From positions 12,603 to 19,167 of the forward strand of contig DQGN01000010.1 in assembly GCA_003524745.1 (NCBI GenBank): a DNA stretch of 6,565 bases, in the 5' to 3' direction. Positions 1-5,102 of the stretch are shown here, piece by piece; position 1 is the stretch's first letter; every line of letters begins with the position of its first letter. Under the pieces are notes generated by a model that had not been told where the DNA came from, ran no database searches, and saw only the letters and a list, made by a program, of their open reading frames with translations. The stretch comes from Patescibacteria group bacterium. Lineage in GTDB: Bacteria; Patescibacteriota; Kazan-3B-28; UBA10110. The position numbers and the translations under genes were made by a program.

Positions 1-102
1 GGCCCGGCGGGAGGGGTTACATTAATGTACTTCTCAACTTTGTTCGAAGAATATCCAACAGCTCATCGATGAGTCGTTGGAATTTCACATCCCCACCTCT
101 CA

Positions 103-120
103 TCCCCTTTATTAAGGGGA
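103..120. repeat. Short C/G hairpin repeat (tcccctt-tatt-aagggga)
   Basis: Perfect 7-bp inverted repeat, arms 103-109 and 114-120, loop tatt. Its core (ccctt, short A/T loop, aaggg) matches the centre of the palindrome inside grpE at 1674-1716, so the two may belong to one repeat family. No T-run follows, and no gene ends just upstream, so a terminator role is not supported. Confidence 0.6.
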
Positions 121-135
121 GGAGCAAATATAATT

Positions 136-185
136 CCCCTCCTGCCCGAGCCTGCCTGCCGGTAGGCAGGGAGGGGTTAGGGGAG
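136..185. repeat. Large G/C-rich imperfect palindrome
   Basis: Centred between bases 160 and 161. The inner ten positions (151-160 against 161-170, cctgcctgcc / ggtaggcagg) pair completely with one G-T wobble. Outward the pairing continues with small internal mismatches through cccctcctgcc on the left and gaggggttagggg on the right. From memory, palindromes containing cctgcctgccgg-type cores are common between genes in Patescibacteria genomes. That resemblance was not checked by a search. Confidence 0.65.
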
Positions 186-238
186 GAGGGAGGTTAAATA
201 GAGGTTAATTACTATCCGCTACATATGCACTGATTAGC

Positions 239-266
239 TTGACTGGGAGCAGATTTTTGTTATTTT
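239..266 (+). promoter_or_regulatory. Promoter of the membrane-protein gene (TTGACT-N16-TATTTT, extended -10)
   Basis: A -35 box TTGACT (239-244), a 16-base spacer (245-260) and a -10 box TATTTT (261-266), preceded by the extended -10 dinucleotide TG at 258-259. The predicted start is near 273, leaving a leader of about 54 bases. The arrangement TTGAC[AT]-N16-TATTTTAG with TG one base before the -10 box is the same as at the hrcA promoter (786-813), which strengthens both calls. No CIRCE is present here. Confidence 0.6.
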
Positions 267-271
267 AGTAT

Positions 272-297
272 TGGATGGTGGTTTAGATCATCCACCA
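272..297 (+). promoter_or_regulatory. Leader hairpin at the predicted 5' end of the membrane-protein mRNA
   Basis: Two competing 6-bp stems can form: tggatg (272-277) with catcca (289-294), or tggtgg (276-281) with ccacca (292-297). Both would sit at the extreme 5' end of the transcript predicted from the promoter at 239-266, about 16 bases or more before the ribosome binding site. The stem may protect the mRNA 5' end. A switch between the two stems is possible but unsupported. Confidence 0.35.
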
Positions 298-326
298 GAC
301 TATCTGTACCTTAAGGAGGTTGAGAC

Positions 327-764
327 ATGTCTCCCGAATTGGCCAATGCCATTTTTACCCTGTACGCAGGCTTATTTATTCTCGCTGGCAGTGCGGGGTA
401 TATACAGAGACGGGAAGACCCAGAGGGGCTCGATCCGGCCGTGCGAGCGTTAGCGGTTATCAATATAACTGCCTTGCTGGTTGTAGCCACATGGATAGTT
501 ATTGCGCTGGGAATCTTCTTTGGTTTTTCCGCCCAGATGTCTTTGTGGCAATTTGTCTGTCGGTACGGCTTTTTAGGGCTCATCCCTCCTCTGATGGTCG
601 CACACTACGAGGGTTGGCCCCTGTCGGAAATTAGTAATTTTACCATTGTCACGGGGGTAATTTTGGGGGCACTCCTCTGGTTCGCTGGGTTTATAGTTTG
701 GCCGGGGTGGTTAATTATGGCAATTATTTATAGCAGACAACCACAGGCCTATGAGGCTTCCTGA
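327..764 (+). CDS. Small multi-pass membrane protein of unknown function
   Basis: A 145-residue protein that I do not recognise. Hydrophobic segments lie at about residues 5-26, 40-67, 76-93 and 102-134 (the last long enough for two spans), joined by short polar loops such as QRREDPEG (27-34). This predicts four or five membrane helices and no sizeable soluble domain. The start is well supported: AAGGAGGT at 313-320 lies six bases before the ATG, the strongest Shine-Dalgarno in the window. The gene ends in TGA, unlike the chaperone genes, which all end in TAA. It has its own promoter (239-266), and its stop is only 11 bases before the CIRCE operator, so it is not part of the HrcA-controlled transcript. 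It could be a lineage-specific inner-membrane protein; no function can be inferred from sequence or context. Confidence 0.8.
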   Translation: MSPELANAIFTLYAGLFILAGSAGYIQRREDPEGLDPAVRALAVINITALLVVATWIVIALGIFFGFSAQMSLWQFVCRYGFLGLIPPLMVAHYEGWPLSEISNFTIVTGVILGALLWFAGFIVWPGWLIMAIIYSRQPQAYEAS

Positions 765-774
765 CAGAACTTAA

Positions 775-801
775 TTAGCACTTGCTTGACACAAGTGCTA
801 A
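775..801 (+). promoter_or_regulatory. CIRCE operator (HrcA binding site)
   Basis: TTAGCACTT (775-783), nine bases (784-792), AAGTGCTAA (793-801): the CIRCE architecture of two 9-base inverted arms around a 9-base spacer. The usual arms are TTAGCACTC and GAGTGCTAA. Here the innermost position is changed symmetrically (C to T, G to A), so the dyad stays perfect. The dyad extends to 11 bp (773-783 with 793-803). It overlaps the hrcA -35 box at 786-791, so bound HrcA would block RNA polymerase. This is the only CIRCE seen in the window. Confidence 0.95.
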
Positions 802-813
802 TTTTGCTATTTT
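786..813 (+). promoter_or_regulatory. hrcA operon promoter (TTGACA-N16-TATTTT, extended -10)
   Basis: Perfect -35 TTGACA (786-791) inside the CIRCE dyad, a 16-base spacer (792-807), and -10 TATTTT (808-813) with an extended TG at 805-806. The predicted transcription start, six to eight bases beyond the -10 box, falls at about 819-821, while the hrcA ATG is at 822. The transcript would have essentially no 5' leader. The box pattern is shared with the promoter at 239-266. Confidence 0.75.
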
Positions 814-821
814 AGAAAAGT

Positions 822-1526
822 ATGGATAGCAATGCCAGAAAACAAGACATTTTGAAGGTGGTGATAGAGACCTTTGTGCATACCGGTCAACCGGTGGGTT
901 CGATGCAGGTAGCCGAACAGTTGCCTTACGAGACCAGCTCGGCTACTGTGCGCAATGATATGGTGGAGCTGACCGAATTGGGTTTGTTGTCACAACCACA
1001 TACCTCTGCCGGGCGTGTCCCGACCGACCTGGGTTATAAAACATATGTCAAAGTGATCACGGGAGAACGCAAAGAATTATCCAAGCGCCAGCAAGAAGTG
1101 CTGTCCCGTCATTTTGAAAAACTGCGCAACTTGCAGGAGCGTTATCAGGCAGCTGCCCAGATGTTAGCGGAAATGTCAGGCAATGTGGGGCTCTTGATGG
1201 ACGATATGCAAAATGTTTATTTATCAGGATTAAGCAATGTAGTGCGTTTGCCAGAATTCAACGATGACCAATTTGGGTTAAAGTTGGTGGAGGCTCTGGA
1301 GCAGCCCAAACAATTGATTAAAGATATGGCGCAAAACCCTAAATCGGATGATGTGAATGTGTTGATCGGAGAAGAAAACCCGCACATGCGCAAAGCCACT
1401 ATTGTTATCTCTAATTTTGGGCCGGGCGGGAAAAGAGTGATTAGTATTATTGGCCCGACTCGGATGGATTACAATAAAAACTTGCCCCTCGTTGAATATA
1501 TGAAAAAATTATTAACCGATTTATAA
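822..1526 (+). CDS. hrcA: Heat-inducible transcription repressor HrcA (short form)
   Basis: HrcA represses heat-shock operons by binding CIRCE; in well-studied bacteria GroEL keeps it active and stress releases it. The winged-helix DNA-binding domain (residues 1-76) is complete, with TGQPVGS (21-27), SSATVRNDM (39-47) and PHTSAGRVPTDLGY (59-72). The C-terminal signature IGEEN (182-186) and IGPTRMDY (210-217) is also present. The protein is 234 residues against about 340 for typical HrcA: after NVGLLMDDM (121-129) it passes directly to YLSGLSNVVRLPEF (133-146), omitting about 100 residues that normally hold the first part of the GAF-like domain and the inserted dimerisation domain. The reading frame is intact, so this looks like a real compact form, not decay. 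There is no Shine-Dalgarno, and the ATG lies at the predicted transcription start. The CIRCE directly upstream implies autoregulation and control of grpE-dnaK downstream. Confidence 0.95.
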   Translation: MDSNARKQDILKVVIETFVHTGQPVGSMQVAEQLPYETSSATVRNDMVELTELGLLSQPHTSAGRVPTDLGYKTYVKVITGERKELSKRQQEVLSRHFEKLRNLQERYQAAAQMLAEMSGNVGLLMDDMQNVYLSGLSNVVRLPEFNDDQFGLKLVEALEQPKQLIKDMAQNPKSDDVNVLIGEENPHMRKATIVISNFGPGGKRVISIIGPTRMDYNKNLPLVEYMKKLLTDL

Positions 1527-1532
1527 TTCCTC

Positions 1533-1602
1533 CGTCATCCTGAACTTGATTCAGGATCTCCAGCACAGAAACACAAGATTCCGGGTCAAGCCCGGAATGA
1601 CG
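1533..1602. repeat. Two-hairpin palindromic repeat between hrcA and grpE
   Basis: A 27-base left arm (1533-1559, starting cgtcatcctgaa) and a right arm (1576-1602, ending cccggaatgacg) form an imperfect outer inverted repeat with 19 of 27 positions matching; all mismatches are transitions. Each arm is itself a perfect 8-bp hairpin: atcctgaa/ttcaggat around cttga, and attccggg/cccggaat around tcaag. The two loops are reverse complements. Translated on the minus strand it yields HSGLDPES and LNQVQDD, peptides I recall from many spurious ORFs over this widespread intergenic repeat type. It lies within the probable hrcA-grpE transcript. Confidence 0.8.
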
Positions 1603-1632
1603 CACAAGACATAAGAAGTAATATCTAAAATT

Positions 1633-2193
1633 ATGCCCAAAAAGAAAGATAATCAATCAGAAGAAATTAATCAACCCCTCCCAACCCCCCCTTATCAAGG
1701 GGTGGAGAGGGGGGGTCAGCCTTTCCAGAAACCAGATGTAAATTGGGAAGATGTGGCCAAAAGAGCTCTCGCCGATCTGGATAATTATAAGAAACAGCAA
1801 GAGAAGTTACGCGGCGAATTAACCCAATTTATGAATATGGCGCTGTTGACCCGATTTTTAGAAGTGCAAGATGACTTGTCGCGGGTGCTATACATGGTTA
1901 AATCCAAAAAGATGGACCCGGCCAAGATCCCTGCCGATGTGATGCAATGCCAAATGGGCGTAATCGGGGGGATGGAAAATATTTTAAAAAAGTTCTCCGA
2001 AATTTTTAAGAGCGAAGGCTTAGAGCAAATTGTCGTCAACCCGGGCGATAAATTCGATCCGACCACGATGGAAGCCATCTCGCACGAAGATCATACTGAA
2101 CACAAAGACGATACTGTAATAGAACAATTCGAAGCCGGACTAAAATATAAAGAACTAATTATTAAACCAGCTAAAGTGCGCGTGGGAAAATAA
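1633..2193 (+). CDS. grpE: GrpE, nucleotide exchange factor of DnaK
   Basis: GrpE is the cytoplasmic dimer that opens the DnaK nucleotide pocket and releases ADP. The protein is 186 residues, normal for the family. After a disordered, charged N-terminus the long helical part begins at WEDVAKRALADLDNYKKQ (38-55), matching the usual W..vakRalAD..Nykk pattern. The C-terminal beta-wing carries GDKFDPTTMEA (138-148) and KPAKVRVGK (178-186), where most GrpE proteins read FDP..HEA. Residues 14-28, rich in Pro and Gly, are encoded by a 43-base palindrome (1674-1716) that looks like an in-frame repeat insertion. There is no good Shine-Dalgarno: the nearest purine run, agaag at 1614-1618, is 14 bases from the ATG. 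No later Met before the conserved core offers an alternative. Gaps are 106 bases to hrcA and 62 bases to dnaK, both occupied by palindromic repeats. Confidence 0.95.
   Translation: MPKKKDNQSEEINQPLPTPPYQGVERGGQPFQKPDVNWEDVAKRALADLDNYKKQQEKLRGELTQFMNMALLTRFLEVQDDLSRVLYMVKSKKMDPAKIPADVMQCQMGVIGGMENILKKFSEIFKSEGLEQIVVNPGDKFDPTTMEAISHEDHTEHKDDTVIEQFEAGLKYKELIIKPAKVRVGK
1674..1716. repeat. C/G-rich palindrome inside the grpE reading frame
   Basis: Arms 1674-1693 and 1697-1716 around the loop atc. Of 20 facing positions, 15 form Watson-Crick pairs and one a G-T pair. The core ccccctt-atc-aagggg is intact. The top strand reads in grpE as residues 14-28 (QPLPTPPYQGVERGG). The composition, C on the left and G on the right, differs sharply from the surrounding A-rich coding sequence. 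The core matches the hairpin at 103-120. Confidence 0.8.
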
Positions 2194-2202
2194 TATAACA
2201 AT

Positions 2203-2226
2203 GTAGTCCTTCGACTACGCTCAGGA
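2203..2226. repeat. Short palindromic repeat between grpE and dnaK
   Basis: The sequence ccttcgactacgctcagga (2208-2226) matches a short intergenic repeat motif I recall from many bacterial genomes. It can form gtagt/actac (2203-2207 with 2214-2218) or tcct/agga (2207-2210 with 2223-2226), which exclude each other. It starts nine bases after the grpE stop and lies upstream of the dnaK ribosome binding site (2246-2251). No T-run follows, so it is not called a terminator. Confidence 0.5.
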
Positions 2227-2255
2227 TAAATTAACAAGCTAATGTAGAGGTAAAT

Positions 2256-4148
2256 ATGAATAAAATAATTGGAATTGATTTGGGGACAACCAACAGTGCT
2301 GCCGCCGTTATGCGCGGGGGTAAAGTAGAAGTAATTCCTTCTGCCGAGGGCGGTCGGACGGTACCATCAGTAGTCGCTATAAATAAAAATGGCGAAAAAT
2401 TAGTCGGCCAAATTGCCAAACGACAAGCGGTGACGAATCCGGACAATACTATATTTTCGGTGAAGCGTCTAATCGGCCGCAAGTTTACTGATGCCGAAGT
2501 GCAACGGGACTTAAAGGTTTTGCCTTACAAGATCAAGAAAGCCAATGGCGGGGTCGCGGTAGAAATGGGAGGCAACGATTATGCCCCGCAAGAAATTTCG
2601 GCCTTTATTTTGCAAAAGATCAAAACTGATGCCGAAAAATATTTAGGGGAACCCGTCACCGAAGCGGTCATTACCGTCCCGGCTTATTTTGACGATTCCC
2701 AACGCCAAGCCACTAAAGATGCCGGCCAAATTGCCGGGTTAACCGTCAAAAGAATCATTAACGAACCCACGGCCGCGACATTAGCTTACGGATTGGACAA
2801 AAAGAAAAATGAGAAGATTGCCGTTTATGATCTGGGGGGCGGCACTTATGACATTTCTATTTTAGAGATCGGCGACAGCGAAGGAGAATCGGTCTTCGAA
2901 GTTAAAGCGACCAATGGTGACACTCATCTGGGGGGCGATGATTTTGATCAAAAGATTATTGCTTGGATTATTGATGAATTCAAAAAAGAGCAGGGGATTG
3001 ATTTGACCAAAGACAAGTTAGCTCTCCAGAGGTTAAAAGAAGCTGGCGAGAAAGCCAAGCAAGAATTATCCAGCTCCACCGAGACAGAAATTAATATCCC
3101 GTTTGTCACAGCCGATGAATCCGGTCCCAAGCACTTGATTATGAAATTAACCCGGGCCAAATTAGAACAATTGGTTGGCGATTTAATCCAGAGCACTATT
3201 CCGCCGATGGAAAAAGCGCTAGCTGATTCCGGTTTCAAAAAAAGCGACATTGATGAAGTGGTGTTGGTGGGAGGAATGACTCGCATGCCGGCGGTGCAGA
3301 AATTGATCAAAGAGTTTTTTGGCAAAGAACCTAATCAAAGCGTGAATCCGGATGAAGCGGTGGCCATTGGTGCCGCCGTCCAAGGCGGAGTTCTGCAAGG
3401 TGATGTCAGAGACATCCTATTATTAGATGTGACGCCTCTATCGTTAGGTCTGGAGACATTAGGGGGAGTGGCCACTAAATTGATCGACCGCAATACTACT
3501 ATCCCCGCTTCGAAAACCCAGATCTTCTCGACTGCGTCGGACAATCAAACTTCGGTGGAGATTAATATTGTGCAAGGCGAACGCGAAATGGCCGCCGACA
3601 ACAAAACTCTGGGTCGGTTTGTCCTAGATGGCATCCCACCATCTCCTCGCGGTGTGCCCCAAGTCGAAGTCATCTTCGACATTGATGCTAACGGGATTTT
3701 AAATGTCTCGGCCAAAGATAAAGCCAGCGGTAAAGAACAAAAAATTACCATTACGGCTTCATCCGGTTTATCTAAAGACGAAGTCCAAAAAATGGCCCAG
3801 GAGGCCGAAAAGCATGCCGCAGAAGATAAACAGAAGCGCGAGCAGGTGGAAAATCGTAATCGCGCCGATACTTTGATTTATACTGCCGAAAAAGCGCTGC
3901 GCGATGGCGGAGATAAAGTGCCGGCCGAAGTAAAAACCGATGTCGAAAGCAAAATTAAGGCAGTAAAAGATTTGCTGGATGCGGTAAAACCGGAAGAATT
4001 GAATAAAGCTACCGAAGACTTATCAAGCTCCTTGTCAAAAATTGGTGAGAGTATGTATAAATCGTCAGAAAATACGGCTGCTCCAAATGAACCCAGCAAA
4101 GACCAGCCCAAAGAAGGCGAATTTACCGAAAACGGCGACCAGAAGTAA
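2256..4148 (+). CDS. dnaK: Chaperone protein DnaK (Hsp70)
   Basis: DnaK is the cytoplasmic Hsp70 that binds exposed hydrophobic peptides in an ATP-driven cycle with DnaJ and GrpE. At 630 residues it is full length. The nucleotide-binding domain (1 to about 382) contains [10 protein letters not shown] (5-14), the catalytic K70, INEPTAA, and the phosphate-2 loop DLGGGTYD (192-199) with the key Thr at 197. The interdomain linker is DILLLD (386-391). The substrate-binding beta domain runs to about residue 500, including [14 protein letters not shown] and [15 protein letters not shown], followed by a helical lid. The acidic tail ends [11 protein letters not shown], a remnant of the usual DAEFEE-type end. 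Numbering of the first 70 residues matches E. coli DnaK exactly. The start has a Shine-Dalgarno, AGAGGT at 2246-2251, four bases from the ATG. It is probably co-transcribed from the CIRCE-controlled promoter. No catalytic residue appears to be lost. Confidence 0.98.
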   Translation: MNKIIGIDLGTTNSAAAVMRGGKVEVIPSAEGGRTVPSVVAINKNGEKLVGQIAKRQAVTNPDNTIFSVKRLIGRKFTDAEVQRDLKVLPYKIKKANGGVAVEMGGNDYAPQEISAFILQKIKTDAEKYLGEPVTEAVITVPAYFDDSQRQATKDAGQIAGLTVKRIINEPTAATLAYGLDKKKNEKIAVYDLGGGTYDISILEIGDSEGESVFEVKATNGDTHLGGDDFDQKIIAWIIDEFKKEQGIDLTKDKLALQRLKEAGEKAKQELSSSTETEINIPFVTADESGPKHLIMKLTRAKLEQLVGDLIQSTIPPMEKALADSGFKKSDIDEVVLVGGMTRMPAVQKLIKEFFGKEPNQSVNPDEAVAIGAAVQGGVLQGDVRDILLLDVTPLSLGLETLGGVATKLIDRNTTIPASKTQIFSTASDNQTSVEINIVQGEREMAADNKTLGRFVLDGIPPSPRGVPQVEVIFDIDANGILNVSAKDKASGKEQKITITASSGLSKDEVQKMAQEAEKHAAEDKQKREQVENRNRADTLIYTAEKALRDGGDKVPAEVKTDVESKIKAVKDLLDAVKPEELNKATEDLSSSLSKIGESMYKSSENTAAPNEPSKDQPKEGEFTENGDQK

Positions 4149-4190
4149 GTAATTTATGCTATATTATATATAGTAAGATAAACTTTTGAA

Positions 4191-4302
4191 GGGATGAATC
4201 CCGTTAGAAATGTTGGTGGAATAAAGTTTATTTTTACTAAAGTATAATTGTAAGTGATTTTTTACCGATGGGGGAAGAAATGCAACATATTTCTAACGGG
4301 AT
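4191..4302. repeat. Inverted-arm element, copy 1 (dnaK to lipoprotein gap)
   Basis: It begins gggat-ga-atccc (4191-4202) and continues as atcccgttagaaatgttg (4198-4215). The reverse complement returns at 4283-4302 as caacatatttctaacgggat, matching all 18 positions with a 2-base bulge. The 67 bases between arms include a TATAAT box (4243-4248). The right arm overlaps the lipoprotein ATG at 4301-4303. The copy at 6223-6333 has the same arms and nearly the same length. Bases 4182-4195 before the element (cttttgaagggat) look like a decayed extra left arm of the same palindrome. The gap before the element (4149-4190) is A/T-rich, with a weak stem at 4159-4173. Confidence 0.75.
4243..4248 (+). promoter_or_regulatory. 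Candidate -10 box for the lipoprotein gene
   Basis: A perfect TATAAT in an A/T-rich stretch between the arms of the inverted-arm element. No TTGACA-like box lies 15-19 bases upstream and there is no extended TG, so the call rests on the -10 hexamer alone. Initiation near 4255 would give a leader of about 46 bases to the ATG at 4301 and would exclude the left arm (4198-4215) from the mRNA. Confidence 0.35.
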
Positions 4303-5047
4303 GAAAAAACACAATATAGCATGGATCGGCTTGTCGTTAGTGCTCATGATAGTGTTAGTTGGTGCTGGTTGCCAACGCCGACCCGCTGATGATACTGATA
4401 ACACCGCTAATACGGTGGTCAATAATACTACTGATAACAGTACCGTCAACAATATCAGCAATACCGTCACTCCACCAACCAATACCATTCCGCCTAGTGG
4501 GTTGCCGACCGATCCATTAGCTATTTTGGCTGATTTGAAACAAGAATTCAAAGATGCCAATGAGGCGATCAGTTCTTTGGTGATTTACGGGGAGCAAAAA
4601 ACAGATTTGGTTTTGACCATTGTATCTTCAAAATTCATTAATACTTTATCGGACAGCGGTTTAGACACCAACTGGTTTATTTACACTTCTCCCTCGGATG
4701 TATCGAATTTTTATCTGGTAAATATGCCAAGACCGCGGGCGACTAAACCGTATAAGCGGATCATTATGCCTAAAACCGATTTTGCTTTTGATTTTGATGT
4801 CTTAGCTATCCCGTTAGAACAATGGAAGAAAAGCTATGTTGATGCCTTGGTCAAAGCGGAGGAATTGGGCGGAGCTAAATTTAGAAGTGAACATAAAACT
4901 TTCGAAGTTTCCACGATTCTGGCTTATCCGGCTGCCGGTAATCAACAATTAAGTTGGTCGGTGACTTATAAAGCCACCGATGGTACCGCTGCTCTACTAA
5001 AAGTGCAAGTTAACGCTACTTCTGGTGAGGGAGTAGTGGTCCAATAA
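4301..5047 (+). CDS. Putative lipoprotein of unknown function, between dnaK and dnaJ
   Basis: A 248-residue protein not assigned to a family. It opens with a lipoprotein signal: two Lys after Met, a hydrophobic stretch (6-20), and LVGAG-C with the lipidated Cys at 24. The lipobox is slightly atypical, with Gly at position -3. A disordered Asn/Thr/Asp-rich spacer (about 30-67) follows, then a folded domain from about residue 70. The last 35 residues (LSWSVTYKATDG, then LLKVQVNATSGEG) recall the end of PepSY-type domains, a weak resemblance. The upstream in-frame ATG at 4268 would add 11 residues including two Glu before the signal and has no Shine-Dalgarno, so 4301 is preferred. That ATG lies in the right arm of the repeat at 4191-4302. 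The protein should sit outside the membrane, so its place between two cytoplasmic chaperone genes is odd. Confidence 0.85.
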   Translation: MKKHNIAWIGLSLVLMIVLVGAGCQRRPADDTDNTANTVVNNTTDNSTVNNISNTVTPPTNTIPPSGLPTDPLAILADLKQEFKDANEAISSLVIYGEQKTDLVLTIVSSKFINTLSDSGLDTNWFIYTSPSDVSNFYLVNMPRPRATKPYKRIIMPKTDFAFDFDVLAIPLEQWKKSYVDALVKAEELGGAKFRSEHKTFEVSTILAYPAAGNQQLSWSVTYKATDGTAALLKVQVNATSGEGVVVQ

Positions 5048-5102
5048 TATCCAACTAATTATTATTAAGTAGCTATCGACAGAGCGATCGATATTTTATT
5101 TT

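Larger units (their letters stand above)
1..238. repeat. Palindrome-rich intergenic region without a convincing gene
   Basis: No plausible protein gene is seen here. The stretch is a mosaic of short inverted repeats: a perfect 12-base A/T palindrome at 18-29 (tacattaatgta), an imperfect 26-base palindrome at 55-80 whose core 62-73 (ctcatcgatgag) is perfect, a hairpin at 103-120, and a large G/C-rich hairpin at 136-185. Bases 3-19 (ending gaggggtta) resemble 161-178, so the window probably starts inside another copy of that G/C-rich repeat. A 28-codon minus-strand ORF (103 down to 17) lies between the copies and is discussed as a finding. Bases 186-238 show nothing recognisable. Confidence 0.6.

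Noticed and set aside
320..634. Alternative + strand ORF of 104 residues overlapping the membrane-protein gene
   Set aside because: Its start lies on top of the AAGGAGGT used by the gene at 327, and its translation is compositionally random, while the 327 frame gives coherent membrane helices.
327..764. Recoding of TGA as glycine, known in some Patescibacteria
   Set aside because: Reading through the only gene-ending TGA (762-764) would run the protein into the CIRCE operator, and no conserved gene contains an in-frame TGA.
1447..1656. Minus-strand ORF of 69 residues containing HSGLDPES and LNQVQDD
   Set aside because: It is the translation of the palindromic repeat at 1533-1602 and overlaps the hrcA end and grpE start. 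Such peptides are typical spurious ORFs over this repeat.
2948..3325. Minus-strand ORF of 125 residues inside dnaK
   Set aside because: It lies entirely opposite the conserved DnaK nucleotide-binding domain and shows no recognisable protein features.
3688..3697. ctaacgggat inside dnaK, matching the inverted-arm element core
   Set aside because: It encodes the conserved DANGIL segment of DnaK and has no partner arm nearby. The match is coincidental.
4268..4300. Earlier ATG for the lipoprotein gene (11 extra residues)
   Set aside because: The extension adds acidic residues before the signal peptide and has no Shine-Dalgarno. The ATG at 4301 gives a normal Lys-rich lipoprotein signal. Not fully excluded.
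5074..5102. dnaJ promoter: tatttt at 5092-5097 before the ATG, or stem tatcg/cgata at 5074-5093
   Set aside because: There is no -35 box at suitable spacing, no extended TG, and the stem is only five pairs. Too weak to annotate.
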